A stretch of DNA of 64,000 nucleotides from Phycomyces nitens (GCA_022702545.1 JAHRBC010000001.1:6324001-6388000), one strand, 5' to 3'. Shown: positions 35,978-48,262, counted from the first letter of the stretch. Numbers and translations are program-made. Notes: generated by a model from the sequence alone, not told the origin.

Positions 35978-36319
35978 TGTGATATTTGGTAGTAGAAAAG
36001 GGATGGTGGATACTTTGAGACTCTTTATTGTGATTGAGAAAAAGTTAAAGTTATATCCAGTTATTGATTCAAGAAGTGTGTTAACTTAGTATTTATAATT
36101 ATTGTTATAATTCTTATCAGCTTGGATATTCATTATCATAATAGCTGTGTTATCAGTTAATAGGTATTTTGGGACTTTGTCCCACAATAGACTGGGTATG
36201 GTATTTTCATATTTGGATAAGGATTTCTGGATGGTATAGTTTGTCTTGATTTTAGATAATTCAGCTATCTGGGTTTATATATCACTTTTCTCTGATATAC
36301 CATTATGCCAAATACAACA
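35978..36319 (-). repeat. 342-bp LTR (5' LTR of the gag-protease element)
   Basis: The ends are TGTGATATTT and AATACAACA; it is the same length as, and nearly identical to, the solo LTR at 9304-9645. It lies 46 bp upstream of the gag ATG on the minus strand. The outer flank is GAGAC; no matching duplication can be tested because the other end is missing. Confidence 0.92.
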
Positions 36320-37840
36320 GAGACTATAACTGAACCTCTGCTATCAAGTGAGCAGATTGAACATCTGAAATTCACTTTGTTATTATTATAGTTGAACACT
36401 TTTAGGTATTGATCTTTGTATAATTGGCAAGGAAAAGGGTTTATAATTATAGTTTATTTGTTGCTTTTTATAGTTAAAATGTAACAGCCAAAAGGTACAA
36501 TCTGCTCTGTACCCAATAGAATACTCTTTACATTATCATTGGCGCCAAAAATAAGAAAAGCTAGTTGAGTTGAATTATTCTTAATTTTATATCAAATAAT
36601 AATTAATTTTGCCAAAGATAGAAACAATACACACCCAAGGAGTATTTCGGGTTTTAAAAGCTCATTTCTTTTTGGACATCCATATATAGTAATTTTCGGG
36701 AGAGTTTTTTGCACCTATTTAATCCCAACAGCCAATAACAATACAGAAATAAAGCATTAATAATACAGTTTATAACAGTTCTCATTGGATAGAATTTCAC
36801 CAACAAGGATTATTTTCGGGTTTTCAAAACTCGTATTTTTTGATTATTCTTAATATAGTAATTATCGGGAGAGATATTTTTTCCAAAAAAATCAAAATTG
36901 CAAATCAAAATGCAAAAATTATTGATAGTACGAATTATAGACAGCATTCATTGGATAGATTTATAGGTTTACAAATGATTTTTATTGGATAAAATTCTCA
37001 TAGCTTTGGGCCAGGGGTTTCTTTCATAAAATGATGCAATGAGGGCATTCCTACCTTGTCAGTTGCTTGATGCTCTTTCAAGATGATATGAATGAGTGCA
37101 GAATCAAATAAGTCTGACCCAAAAGGCAGGAGAGCGGTATCCATTATTTGATAGAATGTCTAGACAAGATAGTATATACAAACCTAACTAATGATAATTA
37201 GCAAACAAAGCTCGAATAGATAGATGATAATGTACACACTACCTTACCATACATATTGTTCACAGTTGATTCTATCTAACAAAAGTATGAAAGTTAATAA
37301 TCAACAAAAATATATGAAGAATAGTGTTTAATTTTATATCTTATAATATTTTACGCAGCAACTCTTTAAAAACGCGTCATTATATTTGTTGCTAGATATA
37401 TAGGAGTCTTATACACACCTTAAACAAAGAGGATGGGCAATAGATGGCCCTTGTACATTGAATGAGCTACTGCTATCTCAAACTGTAAACGAAATGCCTA
37501 TTATAAAAGAAGACATTCATTTAGTTTTTAGTTGAACACAGTGCAGACTTGAATATCTTACAGCAACATAAAGCAGGCTCGAGTAGTCTATTTAATAGAG
37601 ACAGAAAAAGAAGCTTTGTTATATATAATTTGTTACAAAGTAGGGGTCAAACGAAAATCACTTACCATAAAAAATGTTGAAGAAGCGGAAAGAAAAGAAA
37701 AGAAATAAAAAAATGAATAAAAAATAAATAAATAAAGAACCTGCTGGAAAGATTGCTGCGGTTCAAATTTATGGTATAAATTAAATTGACAAATCGTCCA
37801 AAGACAAATCAGTTTTGTACCTTATTTACTTCCCTGAACA
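36320..37840. other. upstream non-coding region of family Z element
   Basis: No gene was found. Two imperfect copies of a 'TTTCGGGTTTT.AAA..CTC...TAGTAATTTTCGGGAGAG' block occur at about 36645-36710 and 36802-36870, and several 'CATTGGATAGAATT' boxes at 36783-36990. These may be subterminal motifs of family Z. The expected left terminus (CACTACAAAA) was not found. Confidence 0.5.
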
Positions 37841-40815
37841 ATGAACAGCCAATTTAACCAGACCGAAGACGTTGCTAAAAAGCACGTTTGTGAATTGAAC
37901 AATTGTGGCAAGCGCTTCCGGTACCCAAGTGATCTTGGACGTCATAAGAAAACAACCCATAGATCTACAGAGACCGGCCAGTCCTCCACCCTGAAGTTCA
38001 GAACACTCATGACACCAAACGACAACTTTTTCAATAATGAACAACCATCGGTAGATATCTCCTCCTCTGCCTCAGTTGGCCCTGTTCCTGTCGATCTCAG
38101 TGACATGGTGTTCCATGAAAACGACGAGGCCGAATATCACAATCCCATGGATGAGGAAGAGGATGAAGATGAACTTTTGGACGAAAACGTTACATTCACG
38201 GAATATGTTGGTAATGAACCTGAAGCAGTAGCCGATGAGATTGAGGATCAAACACCAATTGTTGCCAATGGAGAGTTTTTTCCTTTCAGAGACAAGATAC
38301 ACCAATTGGTGTATCAATTCTACTATCGATCTGGAGGAGACATCTCGCAAAGTTTGATGAAAGACATCATAAAGCTCCTCAGCGATGTTACGAAAGCCAA
38401 GGTTGATTATCCTGAAGCAAAAGTACCTGCAGCTGATTTGATCTTCAACTTTGATGATAAGAGAAGAACGAAGAACCAGATTCCCTTGTTGAAACAGACA
38501 GAGCACAAGGTTAAGGTTCAAAAACTGTCAATGGTCAAGAAGTTGAACAAACCTTGACTTTTCATATGAATCCTCCTTCCGAGGTGCTGAAGTTGTTGGT
38601 TGCAAACCCTTCAGTCACTGATCATTTGGCAAAACTTCCTGATCATACTGAAGGCGAGCTTGTGGATAACTACCAGTCGCAGAAATGGAAAACTGAAAGC
38701 TTGTTTCAGCATCCAATGGTGTCTATTCAGATGAATAGTACGGTGAAAGATATCTGGGTCGGTGATCTTGTCGAGGCTGGTCGGATGCAAATGATTGTGG
38801 ACAGATTCTATACACTGAATCATTCAACTGTTATGGCTGAGGGTTATCAAGTTGTCACTGTCGATAATAAGCTCTACCTCCACAATATGCCTGAGAAAAC
38901 TTCTGTCGAAACTAGGAAAATTTCAAACATTGCTTGCAATTGTCCTGAAACATTGTCCTTGAACTTTGAAAGTAATGTTCTTGGTAATCCTGATCTTCAT
39001 GCCATATCTACCACCATTATGAGTAAAATCACCAAACCAAACCCGCTCAAACGTCCTTCTCTGTCTCCCGCTCGTCAATTCATGCCCGTGAAAGTAATTC
39101 CTTTGAATTTCTTTACTGATGATATGAGTGGAAACCGAACAAAAAAGCACAACAAGTTTGATAGTTGGATTATGGTTCCTGCTGCCTTACCTCTTTCCGA
39201 AAGGCATGCCCTTCAAAACACTGCATTCATATGTACTGATCATTTGCTGTCCGCAATGCAGATGCTCCCTGCAATTGTCGATGATCTTGTTTTGTTGGAA
39301 AAAGGAGTCGAAATGCTTTTGCCTAGTGGTGAGGGTGTCGTCGTTGTTGCTCCACTACAGTTTATCACTGCTGATAATGCCCGCCATTCAGAAATTGCTT
39401 CAAGTCGTGGTGCAATATCGAAGATGCCTTGTCGCAAGTGTGTTTGGGAGCTGAAGACACCGGGAACAGTAGATGGTAGCGACTATCATTGTACTCCAAG
39501 ATCCGAAGATGTTGTTGCTCAAATGCATGCTCAGTATGTGGCTTCCGGTGGAGATAAGACGTTGTTGGTAGATGCTGACGCAGGCTATAAACTTGTTGGT
39601 GGCCAAGCTTTGCTGAAGCTAAAGTCTTTTGATACAATGAAGGACTGCCCCATTGAGCTTCTTCATACAATTATGCTTGGTGTAGGCAAAGCTTTAGTGA
39701 AATGTCTACTCGGAGATCATCTGAAACCTGCCGAGAAAAGCATATTAGAATCAAGACTCCATGGATATATTTCAAATGGTTTCTCAAGAAGACTTCGTTC
39801 CTCTCTTCGCTTACACGGTTCTTTCTTGGGCAGAGACTACAAAATTCTTGTCCAGCAAATTCCAATTTTGTTGAATCAATTGATTGACTCTGGAGAGATT
39901 AGACCTGACGAAGGAATCATGCTGATAAAAGCATGTTTTGAAAACCTGGGCAAGTTGGCTTCGCTTTCCTATGTCAGTAGAATCAAGTCCAACTCAAATC
40001 TGTACCTGAAACAAATTGCATTGACATACAATGATCTTCGTCTTTCCGTGTTATATCACAATGCCTTCATCAAACAGAAACGTCCAACAAGATCAGGTCA
40101 CAGCATCTATAATTCCAGCAAAATGCATATTATGCATCATCTTGTCGATGACATTTATCGTTTTGGCTCCCCAATTTTCTACGAAACAGAAAAGGGTGAG
40201 CAATTCAATAAGTTTATCAGAGAGTGTCTTTTCCGGACGAATAGACATAATCCTTCTAAAGATGTTGCTGTTGCTTTCGCAAAAAGAATGATGGCTTATC
40301 ATATCCTGAGTGGTGGTTCTTGGTCGGTGGCGGACATTGTCAATCCTGTCAAAGCTTCTCACAAAGTTCTTGAAAGTTCTGCTTCCTTTGGCTCGACAGT
40401 AAGAGACTTTGCTGACAATGATGACAATGAGAAAACGATGAAGGTTGGATCCGCTGGCATCTTTAAAAACAGCAGCAACAACCTGCTTATTGGAGAGGTC
40501 GCCAAGTTTGACAGTACAAATGGTGTTTACACCATCATTGAATACGCTCTATGGTGTGATCAAGGCCAAGTCACCAGATTTCGCCCATCCAGTGATGAAG
40601 ATGCAAGCCTTAGTGTCTATCACACTTGCAGAAAAGATCGCGGTGGAAATCTGTACGCCGAAAAACTGCTGGAGACAAAATCAATTATTAGAGAAACAGA
40701 TTGTCAGTTCATAGAAATGCTTGACATTTCAAGAAGATCTGATCACTTTAATTTAATCAACACCAGCAAGTTTGGCACCTTCTGGTGGGCATTGTCACAC
40801 AAAAACAACTTATAA
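37841..40815 (+). pseudogene. family Z transposase-like protein with one frameshift
   Basis: The reading frame 37841-38557 carries a C2H2 finger, CELNNCGKRFRYPSDLGRHKK (C-X4-C-X12-H-X4-H), an acidic tract (EEEDEDELLDEN) and RRTKNQIPLL. It passes to the -1 frame around the A-run at 38520-38524 and continues to 40815. The second part has FFTDDMSGNRTKKHNKFDSW, CRKCVWELKTPG and a long helical C-terminus. The DD-x-SGN-x-(S/T)K-x-x-NKH block recurs, from memory, in uncharacterised transposon proteins of fungi; I do not know a superfamily name. Loss of one A would explain the shift. If it were repaired by slippage the product would be about 990 aa. Confidence 0.72.
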
Positions 40816-41052
40816 AAATAAAATAAATTCCATTTTGCCTTTATGGTAACTCATTTTTGCAACCGAAGTTCCGATGTTATTTTATTGGATGAAAAAAAAT
40901 TCTGTCGTGGCTTCAATCGATTCTTGTGTTTGAAACGCAGATTTTTCAAAAAAAAATTGAATTTCCACCATTTTGAGTTATCTAATTGGCTGGGAGAGGA
41001 ATTTTTACTATAAAAGGTAACGAAACTCCCTGGGTGTGTAGATTTTTGTAGT

Positions 41053-41388
41053 GATAGGTGAATAGTTTGCAGAAAATAGTCAAAAAGTTTGCATCTTGAT
41101 CTATTAAAAAATAGATTTTTTTATTGATATTGAAAAAATAATTCATGTAACGTTTGACTAAAAGAAATAAGATAACACTTTCAGTTATAGTTCTGTATAC
41201 TCTTAAGTTTAACAAGCCTACACGTCCAAAAGCAGAGCTTTATATCCACCGAATTACTTCATTATCTTATATGTGTTGTTTTTTATATATGCAAGATAAC
41301 ATCTCAATTTAATTCTAGAATTTGTTTTTTATTTCACTCAGAATTTTACATACTATCACATATGGGAATCTGGGGTATTTTTGCAGTG
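41053..41388 (+). mobile_element. right terminal fragment of a CACTGC-type element
   Basis: Ends CTGGGGTATTTTTGCAGTG at 41388. The 336 bp align along their length with the right end of element A (about 15190-15489), including 'TTTCAGTTA.AGTTCTGTAT' and 'TTTAATTCTAG'. The rest of the element is missing at the Z1 boundary. Confidence 0.75.
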
Positions 41389-41898
41389 AGGGATCTTACC
41401 CATAAGTTTGGAAAGCAAGATATGCTCAGACACATTGCTAATGGAAGCTCATGGATTGACAGGACTACAGGAACTCGTGTACAAAGTGGACCTGGTATAT
41501 CTGTCTTCCTTCATGATCAAGGAAGCAATTTTTCTGACAATTACTTTGGTAAGCGTCAGGAATTTGTAGACAACAATCATGTAAACAGAAAGATTGTTGC
41601 TGGTGTCTCTGTTGCGTTTTCTTACAACTGTGATGCCAACAGACTGTTTGTTGGAAAGGTGGTAGAAAGTAATAGTGTTTTGTTCATTCAGCATTACCAA
41701 CTTTCCTCACCCAACCTGAACTTGGCAACAGTTGGCTGCCAAGCAACTGAAGAATACTGCAAGTTGGAAGATGTCAGAATTGAATGCATGCTACATATGA
41801 CCTTAGGTGAGCGCCTTTCTCACATCAACCTCTTCAAGTTTGGATCTTATCACTTCTTTTGCAAAACCTACTTCCGTTTTTTTACTTTAAATCAATAA
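41389..41898 (+). pseudogene. C-terminal fragment of a second family Z-like transposase (Z3)
   Basis: The frame from the junction to the stop at 41896-41898 encodes about 168 residues. It contains GSSWID, a middle region with LFVGKVVESN, and HINLFKFGSYHFF. These match the position and pattern of GGSWSV, LLIGEVAKFD and FNLINTSKFGTFWW at the Z1 C-terminus, but at low identity, so it is a separate subfamily. Truncation at 41389 is exactly at the CACTGC terminus. Confidence 0.65.
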
Positions 41899-42140
41899 AA
41901 TTCTTTCTTCTTTATTCTCTTTTTTTTTAAAGTGCTTTTTAATTTCAGTTTGGGCTGTTAACTATTTCTATTGGCTATTTGCCAAAAAGTAACAGCGAGA
42001 TTCAATTTTAGAAGTACCGACTCTCCCAAATTAGATTTTTTCAGATTTTTCTGAAAAACAGGCAATTTTCAGCTCAGAATTGACTTTTATAGGCAAAAAA
42101 CCTTGTTTTAAACTCAATGACCCTAAATTACTATATTTAT
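41899..42140. other. spacer between Z3 fragment and element D
   Basis: AT-rich sequence, no gene. It contains 'GACTCTCCCAAATTAGATTTTTT', reminiscent of the TCGGGAGAG box upstream of Z1 in reverse. It is probably Z3 3' terminal DNA. The boundary with element D is not visible. Confidence 0.4.
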
Positions 42141-42463
42141 ACAAGAATTTCTTTTGGTGTGATGGAAATGGATGGTCAGGTTGGCCTACCATTTTTGGAG
42201 TCCATCCCGATATCTGATGATGATTCAGTTGACAATGAGGTCAATGGCGATAGTGTTGAAATCACCAATGACTCTGACAATGACAGCAATGATGAAGCTG
42301 ATGTTGAAGAGATTGAGGTCGAGGAGTTTGATAGTGAAGGTCAGTATTGAATAGCTACAATACAAAAGCAAGCAAAAATTGAGTGTTAATAATTTTCCTT
42401 TTTAACTAATAGACCCTTTTGCTACTCCTGGTATGCCCGAAAACCCAGTGCACAGGGCAATTG

Positions 42464-44904
42464 GCATCTCCTTATTTTTTATCGTCTGATGTTTAAATTT
42501 GGAGGAATAGTGGCTTTTTCAGTGAAGGCTTGGCTGAGTTACTAGTTATTTTCTCTCGATTTCTTTTTATTTTTTTCTTTCTTGAATTCTTTATTAAAAA
42601 TATTCAAAAATGTCCAACAACACTATTATCTATAACATTTCGAACATCCAAAATGCTTTGATCAACTCATCAATTGAAGGCATTAAAATGCTTCCTTTGA
42701 ATACAACAATCTCAGTAAATGCCAGTGAATGGGAGCAGTGCCTTGGCCGCATGAATGCACTCTGCTCAACAAAGTGGACAGTAAATAGAAAACTTCAGGA
42801 TCAAAGTTTAGTCTTTGGAGAGACTAGACAATGTCATCGTTCTGGAAAATATCAGTCTAAGCGTCAAATCCGTCTTGCGCAAAAGGACTCAAAGAGATGT
42901 GGGTGTACTGCTGCTTTGAAAATCAAGCAGTATAATGGCACCTCGATTGTTACCTTTTGCATGACAAAAGATCATATCAATCATGTTCCTGGAGAGCGCC
43001 AGGAAATCAGAACTTTGCCTTTGCCCTCTGAGGCAATCAAGATCATCGAGGATCAGCTGAGAAGTGGAAGCAGCTGTAGAAACACAAGGATATCTACTCT
43101 TAGACAAATTGAAAACTGGGGTGTGGGTATCAGAAAGCCCAATTATGAAGAGATTTACAATAGAATGAAGAAGGTTTGTTGGCAGTGATGTAAAGAAAAA
43201 GAGATTGAATTTAATAGTATGATACAAAATATAGATGGAAACATTGTTATATATGTTTAACTCAAATGAGAAGACATCTTTGTCAATCTGGTTGAACGAA
43301 AAGCTGGCATCCCAGAATTATTCAATCTTTATTGGAAATCTCTTGGCATACTCAAACAACCAAGATCTCTTTGCATTTGGATTCCAGTCGCCAACACAAG
43401 TACAAATCATGAGTTTATCTCAATCATTTTGCTTGGATGCCACCCACGGAGTTTCCTGTAGAAGTATGGAGGTTATGTACTCCTTGGTTACCAAACACCC
43501 TGAAACCGGAAAAGGTTATCCTGTTGCATTTATGATCACAAATGATCAAAGTGTTGGTCCCATCAACCAATGGCTTGTATATCTTTGCCAAACCAACCCC
43601 TTCAATCCATTGGCAATCACGATTGACTGTTGTATTGCCGAAGCCAATGCAATCACCTCTGCATTACCACAAACATCGATTCACTACTGTGAATTTCATG
43701 TCCTTCGTGCTTGGCAACATAACCTTGACAGTAAAGTCAAGCTAGATGGATCATTTACAACGCAACAGCTGGCAGAGTATAAGCAAAGCCTGAAAAACAG
43801 TTTGAAAAGTATTCTTGTTGAGTCAAATGAAGCAATCTTCATAACGAAAATTGGAGACTTTAAAAGAATGATCCAAGATCAACCTGAATTTCTAAGATAT
43901 TTCGAGAGAAAATGGACAGGAAGCGAAAATATATTGAGAAGATGGGGACGTCCTTTTGTTCAGCAGCACCACCAAAGATACTTGACAAACAACTACATTG
44001 AATCATGGCACAACCAACTGAAAGTCATTTATTTCAATCGCGCAAGAATCAGAAGATTGGACCATCTTGTCTTTATCCTGACCAACGATGTTGAGTTCTA
44101 CTATGAACAAGAGGTTGAAAGACTTAATTTCAGCAATGGAAGAATGGGTCCTGTTGAAAATGAGCTTTCAAGAAACTCCTTTGCTGCCTCCCAAATCCAA
44201 GAGGACATACTCCCTTCTATGATCATTAACCCTTTGGGTGAGATTAGTAATAGTATGGATGACTCTCATGGTGAGTGGCAAATCAAGTCTTTTTCAACAG
44301 AAAATCAATGGTATACTGTCATGATTGAACATGGGTTGATCCAAAAGTGTTCTTGCCCCAGTTTCCACCGTCGCCAACTGCCATGTAAGCATATGTACCT
44401 GCTCAAGCGATACAGTAAAGCAAATTTGGTATATCATGAGCAGCAAGACCATGCACACATGCAGTTGCAACAATCAGCCCAGAGTGTCAGAAATGAAGCT
44501 TTAGTGGATAACAATGTTGAGCAAAGAAATGGATTGCAAGATCCTAGCTTAGTAATCCAAAGTATTATGGCCAATGCAACAACATTGTATCATCAGAGAG
44601 AAGATTTGGAGAGATTGAGGAGCATTCCAGGTGTGGATATTTCTAAGTTAGAGATGTTAGACAGGTTACTGTTTGATGCATTAAAGCATGTTGATGACTT
44701 GAAGAATGAAAACTCTCTTCATTTCCAAAATATAAATACTCAACGTTAATAAAAATCAATCTTTTTCATAATAGGTTTTGTAACAAAAAGTATTTAAAAA
44801 ATGTAAATAGATCACACTACAAGAATTTGTAAAAGTAAAAGCTGTCACAAGTTCCTGTTATTCCTCCAAATTTAAACATCAGATGATAGAAAATAAGGAG
44901 ATGC
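42464..44904 (+). mobile_element. complete Mutator-like element (MULE), 2441 bp, 46-bp TIRs, 9-bp duplication
   Basis: The terminal inverted repeats start GCATCTCCTTATTTT; 44 of the first 46 positions agree between 42464-42509 and 44904-44859. GGGCAATTG flanks both sides perfectly (42455-42463 and 44905-44913), and removing one copy plus the element restores the transposase codons of element D. The 9-bp duplication is diagnostic of the Mutator superfamily. It carries a single two-exon transposase gene. Confidence 0.97.
42610..44749 (+). CDS. MULE transposase with SWIM zinc finger, two exons, 692 aa
   Basis: Exons are 42610-43173 and 43235-44749 with a 61-bp GT-AG intron; the joined frame is open. 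Residues about 95-140 form a FAR1/WRKY-GCM1-like zinc region (RCGCTAALKIKQ...TKDHINH). The DDE catalytic core begins near SFCLDATHG (Asp), continues with the FEFHVLRAW-like box seen here as YCEFHVLRAW, and has NYIESWHNQLK (probable Glu). A SWIM finger, CSCPSFHRRQLPCKHMYLL (C-X-C-Xn-C-X-H), lies near residue 565. The usual second Asp region reads TIDCCIAEANAI. The TIRs begin 146 bp upstream of the ATG and 155 bp downstream of the stop. It is likely capable of activity. Confidence 0.93.
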
Positions 44905-47501
44905 GGGCAATTGCCATTTTTATTGTTCTGTTTGCATCCCGTTATGTGGTTGATAAGGGTGCTATTGTCTTGATTGAGTTCATCAACAAACTCTTGACAA
45001 TTTACGGACAGGACTTCCAATTGCCTTCAAGCCTTTCTGGTCTCCAAAACATGACAGGTTTCACTGCCTTGACCAAGGGTGTAAAGAGATTCGCTGTGTG
45101 CCAGGATTGCCACACGGTTTATGAGGAAGCTGGGTCTGCTCCCCTTCAGTGCAGTTCTGCCAAGCTTGGTTCCGTTTCTCAATGTGGTTGCCAACTTATG
45201 AAGCAATCGTTATCTGGTGCTTTGGTTGCCAAGAGATCATATGTGTATCAGTCCGTCAAGCAGGCATTGAGAGTCCTTTTCCTCCACCTGGATTTTGAGA
45301 CCAAGATTCGTCACTGGAACCAGGAGCTGAAAGTTGTAGACACCATGTGCGATATCTACAATGGTGCAATGTGGAAGGGTCTCCAGGACATGGGTGGTGT
45401 TTTGTTCATTGCAGATACATGTTCTTTGATGCTGACACTGAACATTGACTGGTTCTAGCCCTTTGATGGAATCAGCTATTCCTGTGGTGCCATCTATCTT
45501 GCAATCAATAATCTACCTAGGGAGGAAAGGTTTAAGGCCAAAAATACCATTCTCATCGGTCTGATGCCTGGACCCAAGGAGCCAAAGACAGATCAGATCA
45601 ACAGTTATCTCAAGCCGTTGGTCAATGAACTGGAGCAGTTGTTTGTTGGCATAAGGATCCCAACCTATGAGTGCCTGTCTGGTGTCAATGTCTGTGCTGC
45701 ATTGTTGATGGTGGCATGCAATATCCCAGCTGCAAGGAAGACGAGTGGGTTTACGGCACATAACAGCACCAATGCATGCTACAAGTGCAATCATCAGTTC
45801 TCTCATTTGGAGGGGTCAAACCAGGTGGATTTCTGTGGATTTGACTATTCACAATGGCCTCTTTGCACATCGGTTGACAACAGACACCATGCAACACTTT
45901 GGAAAGATGCCCAGACAATTTCTGAATGGCATGAGCTTGAAGTTAAGAATGGTGTATGATGGTCAGAGCTTTACCGCCTCCAATACCTTGATCTTGTCTG
46001 GGCAACCATTGTGGACCCCATGCATAACCTTTTCCTGGGAACTGCCAAGAGAATGGTAGACAGGTGGATCTCTTGCGGCAATCTCAATGATGGACATCTT
46101 TGTATCATGCAGAATATCATGGACACAATGGTCATTCCTCGTGGATATTCAGTTCTGACAACAAAGATTGAAAAGGGATTCCCTCACATGAAAGCCGATG
46201 ACTGGAAGTCCTGGGTGTTGATATATTCTCTTGTTGTTCTCAAGTCTCTTCTTTCTCAAGAAAAGTTTAAGAGCTGGATAAACTTTGTGGATGCCTGTTG
46301 TCTCTTGGCCAAGCTGTCGATCCAGTTTGAAGAAATCAATGACACCCATCATCATCTAGAAAGATTCTGTCAGGAGTGTGAGCTTCTATACCCTCCAAAC
46401 ATCCTCACCTGCAATATGCACCTACACCTCCATCTTTGTGAGACCATTTGCAATTTTGGACCAGTGTACAGTTATTGGCTCTTTGGGTTTGAGCAATTCA
46501 ATGGTTTGTTGAAGAATGTGAGCACCAACAGAAGAGACAGATTTGAAAAGACCTTTATGGCAAATTTTGTCCAGAATTTGTACAACAAGGACTATATGAA
46601 TGCCATCCTCAAGTCTTTGATATCAGCTCCTTTTCTCCCACTCATTGCCAAGCTCTCTTCGTCCTTTATCACCTCGTCTCCACCTCCACCTGTACCTGCG
46701 CCAACACGATGCCCGTTCCAAATGCAAAATTTTGTGGAAGCATCCCAAAATTCCAAGTTCCCAATTAAGGGTAATGAGCCTCTCCCTCCCACCGCATTTC
46801 CTCTCCAAGCCAGGCCAGCAACAGCAATGAGTGATGGCAACTATCCTCATTTGTTGGAGTATTATAAGGATACTTATGACATTTCTGAGCTGGAGAACTA
46901 TCAATACGCCACTTCTTCTTTTCTGTTTGTTGACAATCAGATAACAAAGATAAAGTCAATCAATCTTCTTGGGCAGATCTATCATGGTCACAATGGCTCT
47001 GGCAAGGGTGGATCATACATTCAAGCTTTGTTTGGCACTAGTACGGGTGAGAACCAGACTGCATATACTGGACAAATACAATATATGTTTGTCCACAACT
47101 TTACGCCACCTCTCTCTGCCTCTGCCCATCCAACTCAGCAAACATATCAAAGCTAACATGTTTTTGCCTTTGTCAGATGGTATGATGTGTCCTATGATCG
47201 TTCACATGAGGATGAAGGTGTTGACATCTATTTGCCCGGCTTTTCTCCCCCCAGTCATTAGTGCATCTTGCCAGTGCATCAGCTTCTCTTAGAAGTTGCG
47301 ACTGCTGTTCACACAAGCCGAAATGGTGTGAAGAGGATGCTGGTCATCCCTTTGCCCAAAAAGCTTTGTGTGTAATAAAATAAATAAATATCTTTTCTCT
47401 TTCATAAAAAAACAAACAGAAATAGCATTGCCTTTATAAATGTTGTCAAAACGTAACGCGTGTCAAAAAAAATAGATGGATAGATAAAAAAAATTATTTT
47501 A

Positions 47502-48262
47502 TTAAAGCCCATGTCTAAGAGCCCACTGAGGAAGACTGGGATTAAAATTAGTCGGGACTGCCACATCCACAGTTCTGCCATAAACCCTTGACAACATTTG
47601 ATGAGCATTTGCTCCAAGTTGGAGACCAACGAATCTGTCAACGACTTGGATGAATCGGTTAAACTATCAATTGCACATCAGTAATTTAAAGTCATCCGAA
47701 ATATTATTTATGATCAGCTCAACAACTCACTTCATTGCTTCTCCAACTTGGGCGAATGGTGTGAACCACACGTCTTCTTCCTGCTTCAGAGACTTCGTCA
47801 CCTGATTCTCCCTCAGACATTGCTCCCTTTTGGAGTGCACCTATGCAGTTCCAACCCATCTCCTGGTTGATCTCAGCCCTGTTATTGTCATATGCTGCCA
47901 AACAACGAGCATAGTTCTACAAATATTATTATTAATATGTGTTTAATAGATTTGTAATATATTGCAAGCAACTTACTTTGTTTGCACAACCAGATCTTCG
48001 TGAACGTCTGTTCAACGCAGCCCTCACAGCAGGAGACTCTCTCACTTTTTGGCATCTACTAATGAAATTCTTGTGGAGCCTCTCACAAAGATCCTTTTGC
48101 CTCATTCCATCGCCAGCAAACTTGCGCCCCAGGTAGACAAGCATTCGATCAACCAACTCCTTGTTGGGAGTCACGTTGAAGTGAACATTGGTGTTCCACC
48201 TGGGCTTATCGTTGTTGGTGTTGTGGGTAGAAATAAACTTGGAAAGATACAAAAGAATTCGT
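47502..48262 (-). pseudogene. Element D partner-gene remnant, 5' truncated
   Basis: Minus-strand exons are about 48262-47977, 47916-47731 and 47663-47502, phase-compatible with GT-AG introns. They correspond to exons 2-4 of the element A and C partners: KPRWNTN versus KQKWNKD, MSEGESG versus MSDGELG, PSWRSNE versus TSWRSDE, and VVDRFVG versus VIDRF. Exon 1 and the start of exon 2 are missing at the junction near 48262. No internal stop was seen, so truncation rather than point decay inactivates it. Confidence 0.65.

Larger units (their letters stand above)
34090..36319 (-). mobile_element. LTR retrotransposon fragment, minus strand: 5' LTR, gag, protease
   Basis: Read on the minus strand the order is LTR (36319-35978), a short leader, then gag and protease (35931 to 34090). 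The element stops abruptly at the Z2 junction. RT, RNase H, integrase and the second LTR are absent. Confidence 0.88.
36320..41052 (+). mobile_element. family Z DNA transposon (Z1), right end present
   Basis: The right end is ATTTTTGTAGTG at 41041-41052 (CACTACAAAAAT in reverse), following a 3' region shared with Z2. The left limit is only approximate: the LTR retrotransposon adjoins at 36319. It sits inside the terminal region of a CACTGC-type element (41053-41388). Confidence 0.65.
42150..47375 (+). pseudogene. Tnp2 transposase of element D, multiple stops, split by MULE
   Basis: An acidic exon (SDNDSNDEADVEEIE, about 42240-42340) is followed by an intron and the start of the large exon (DPFATPGMPENPVHRAI). 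That exon resumes at 44914 after the MULE. In-frame stops are TAG near 45456 (WF-stop-PFDG), TGA near 45957, TAA near 47154 and TAG near 47258; the frame ends TAA at 47373-47375. Family blocks GLMPGPKEPKTDQIN, NIPAARK, CYKCNHQF and DPMHNLFLGTAKRM are recognisable. Comparison with family B shows many CpG-to-TpG/CpA changes, two of which make the first two stops or adjacent substitutions. It is inactive. Confidence 0.88.
42117..48262 (+). mobile_element. element D, decayed family B-like CACTA element hosting a MULE
   Basis: It contains a Tnp2 pseudogene (42150-47375, split by the insertion 42464-44904) and a convergent partner-gene remnant. Neither terminus is recognisable. The left half of the transposase closely matches family B. 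Confidence 0.75.
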
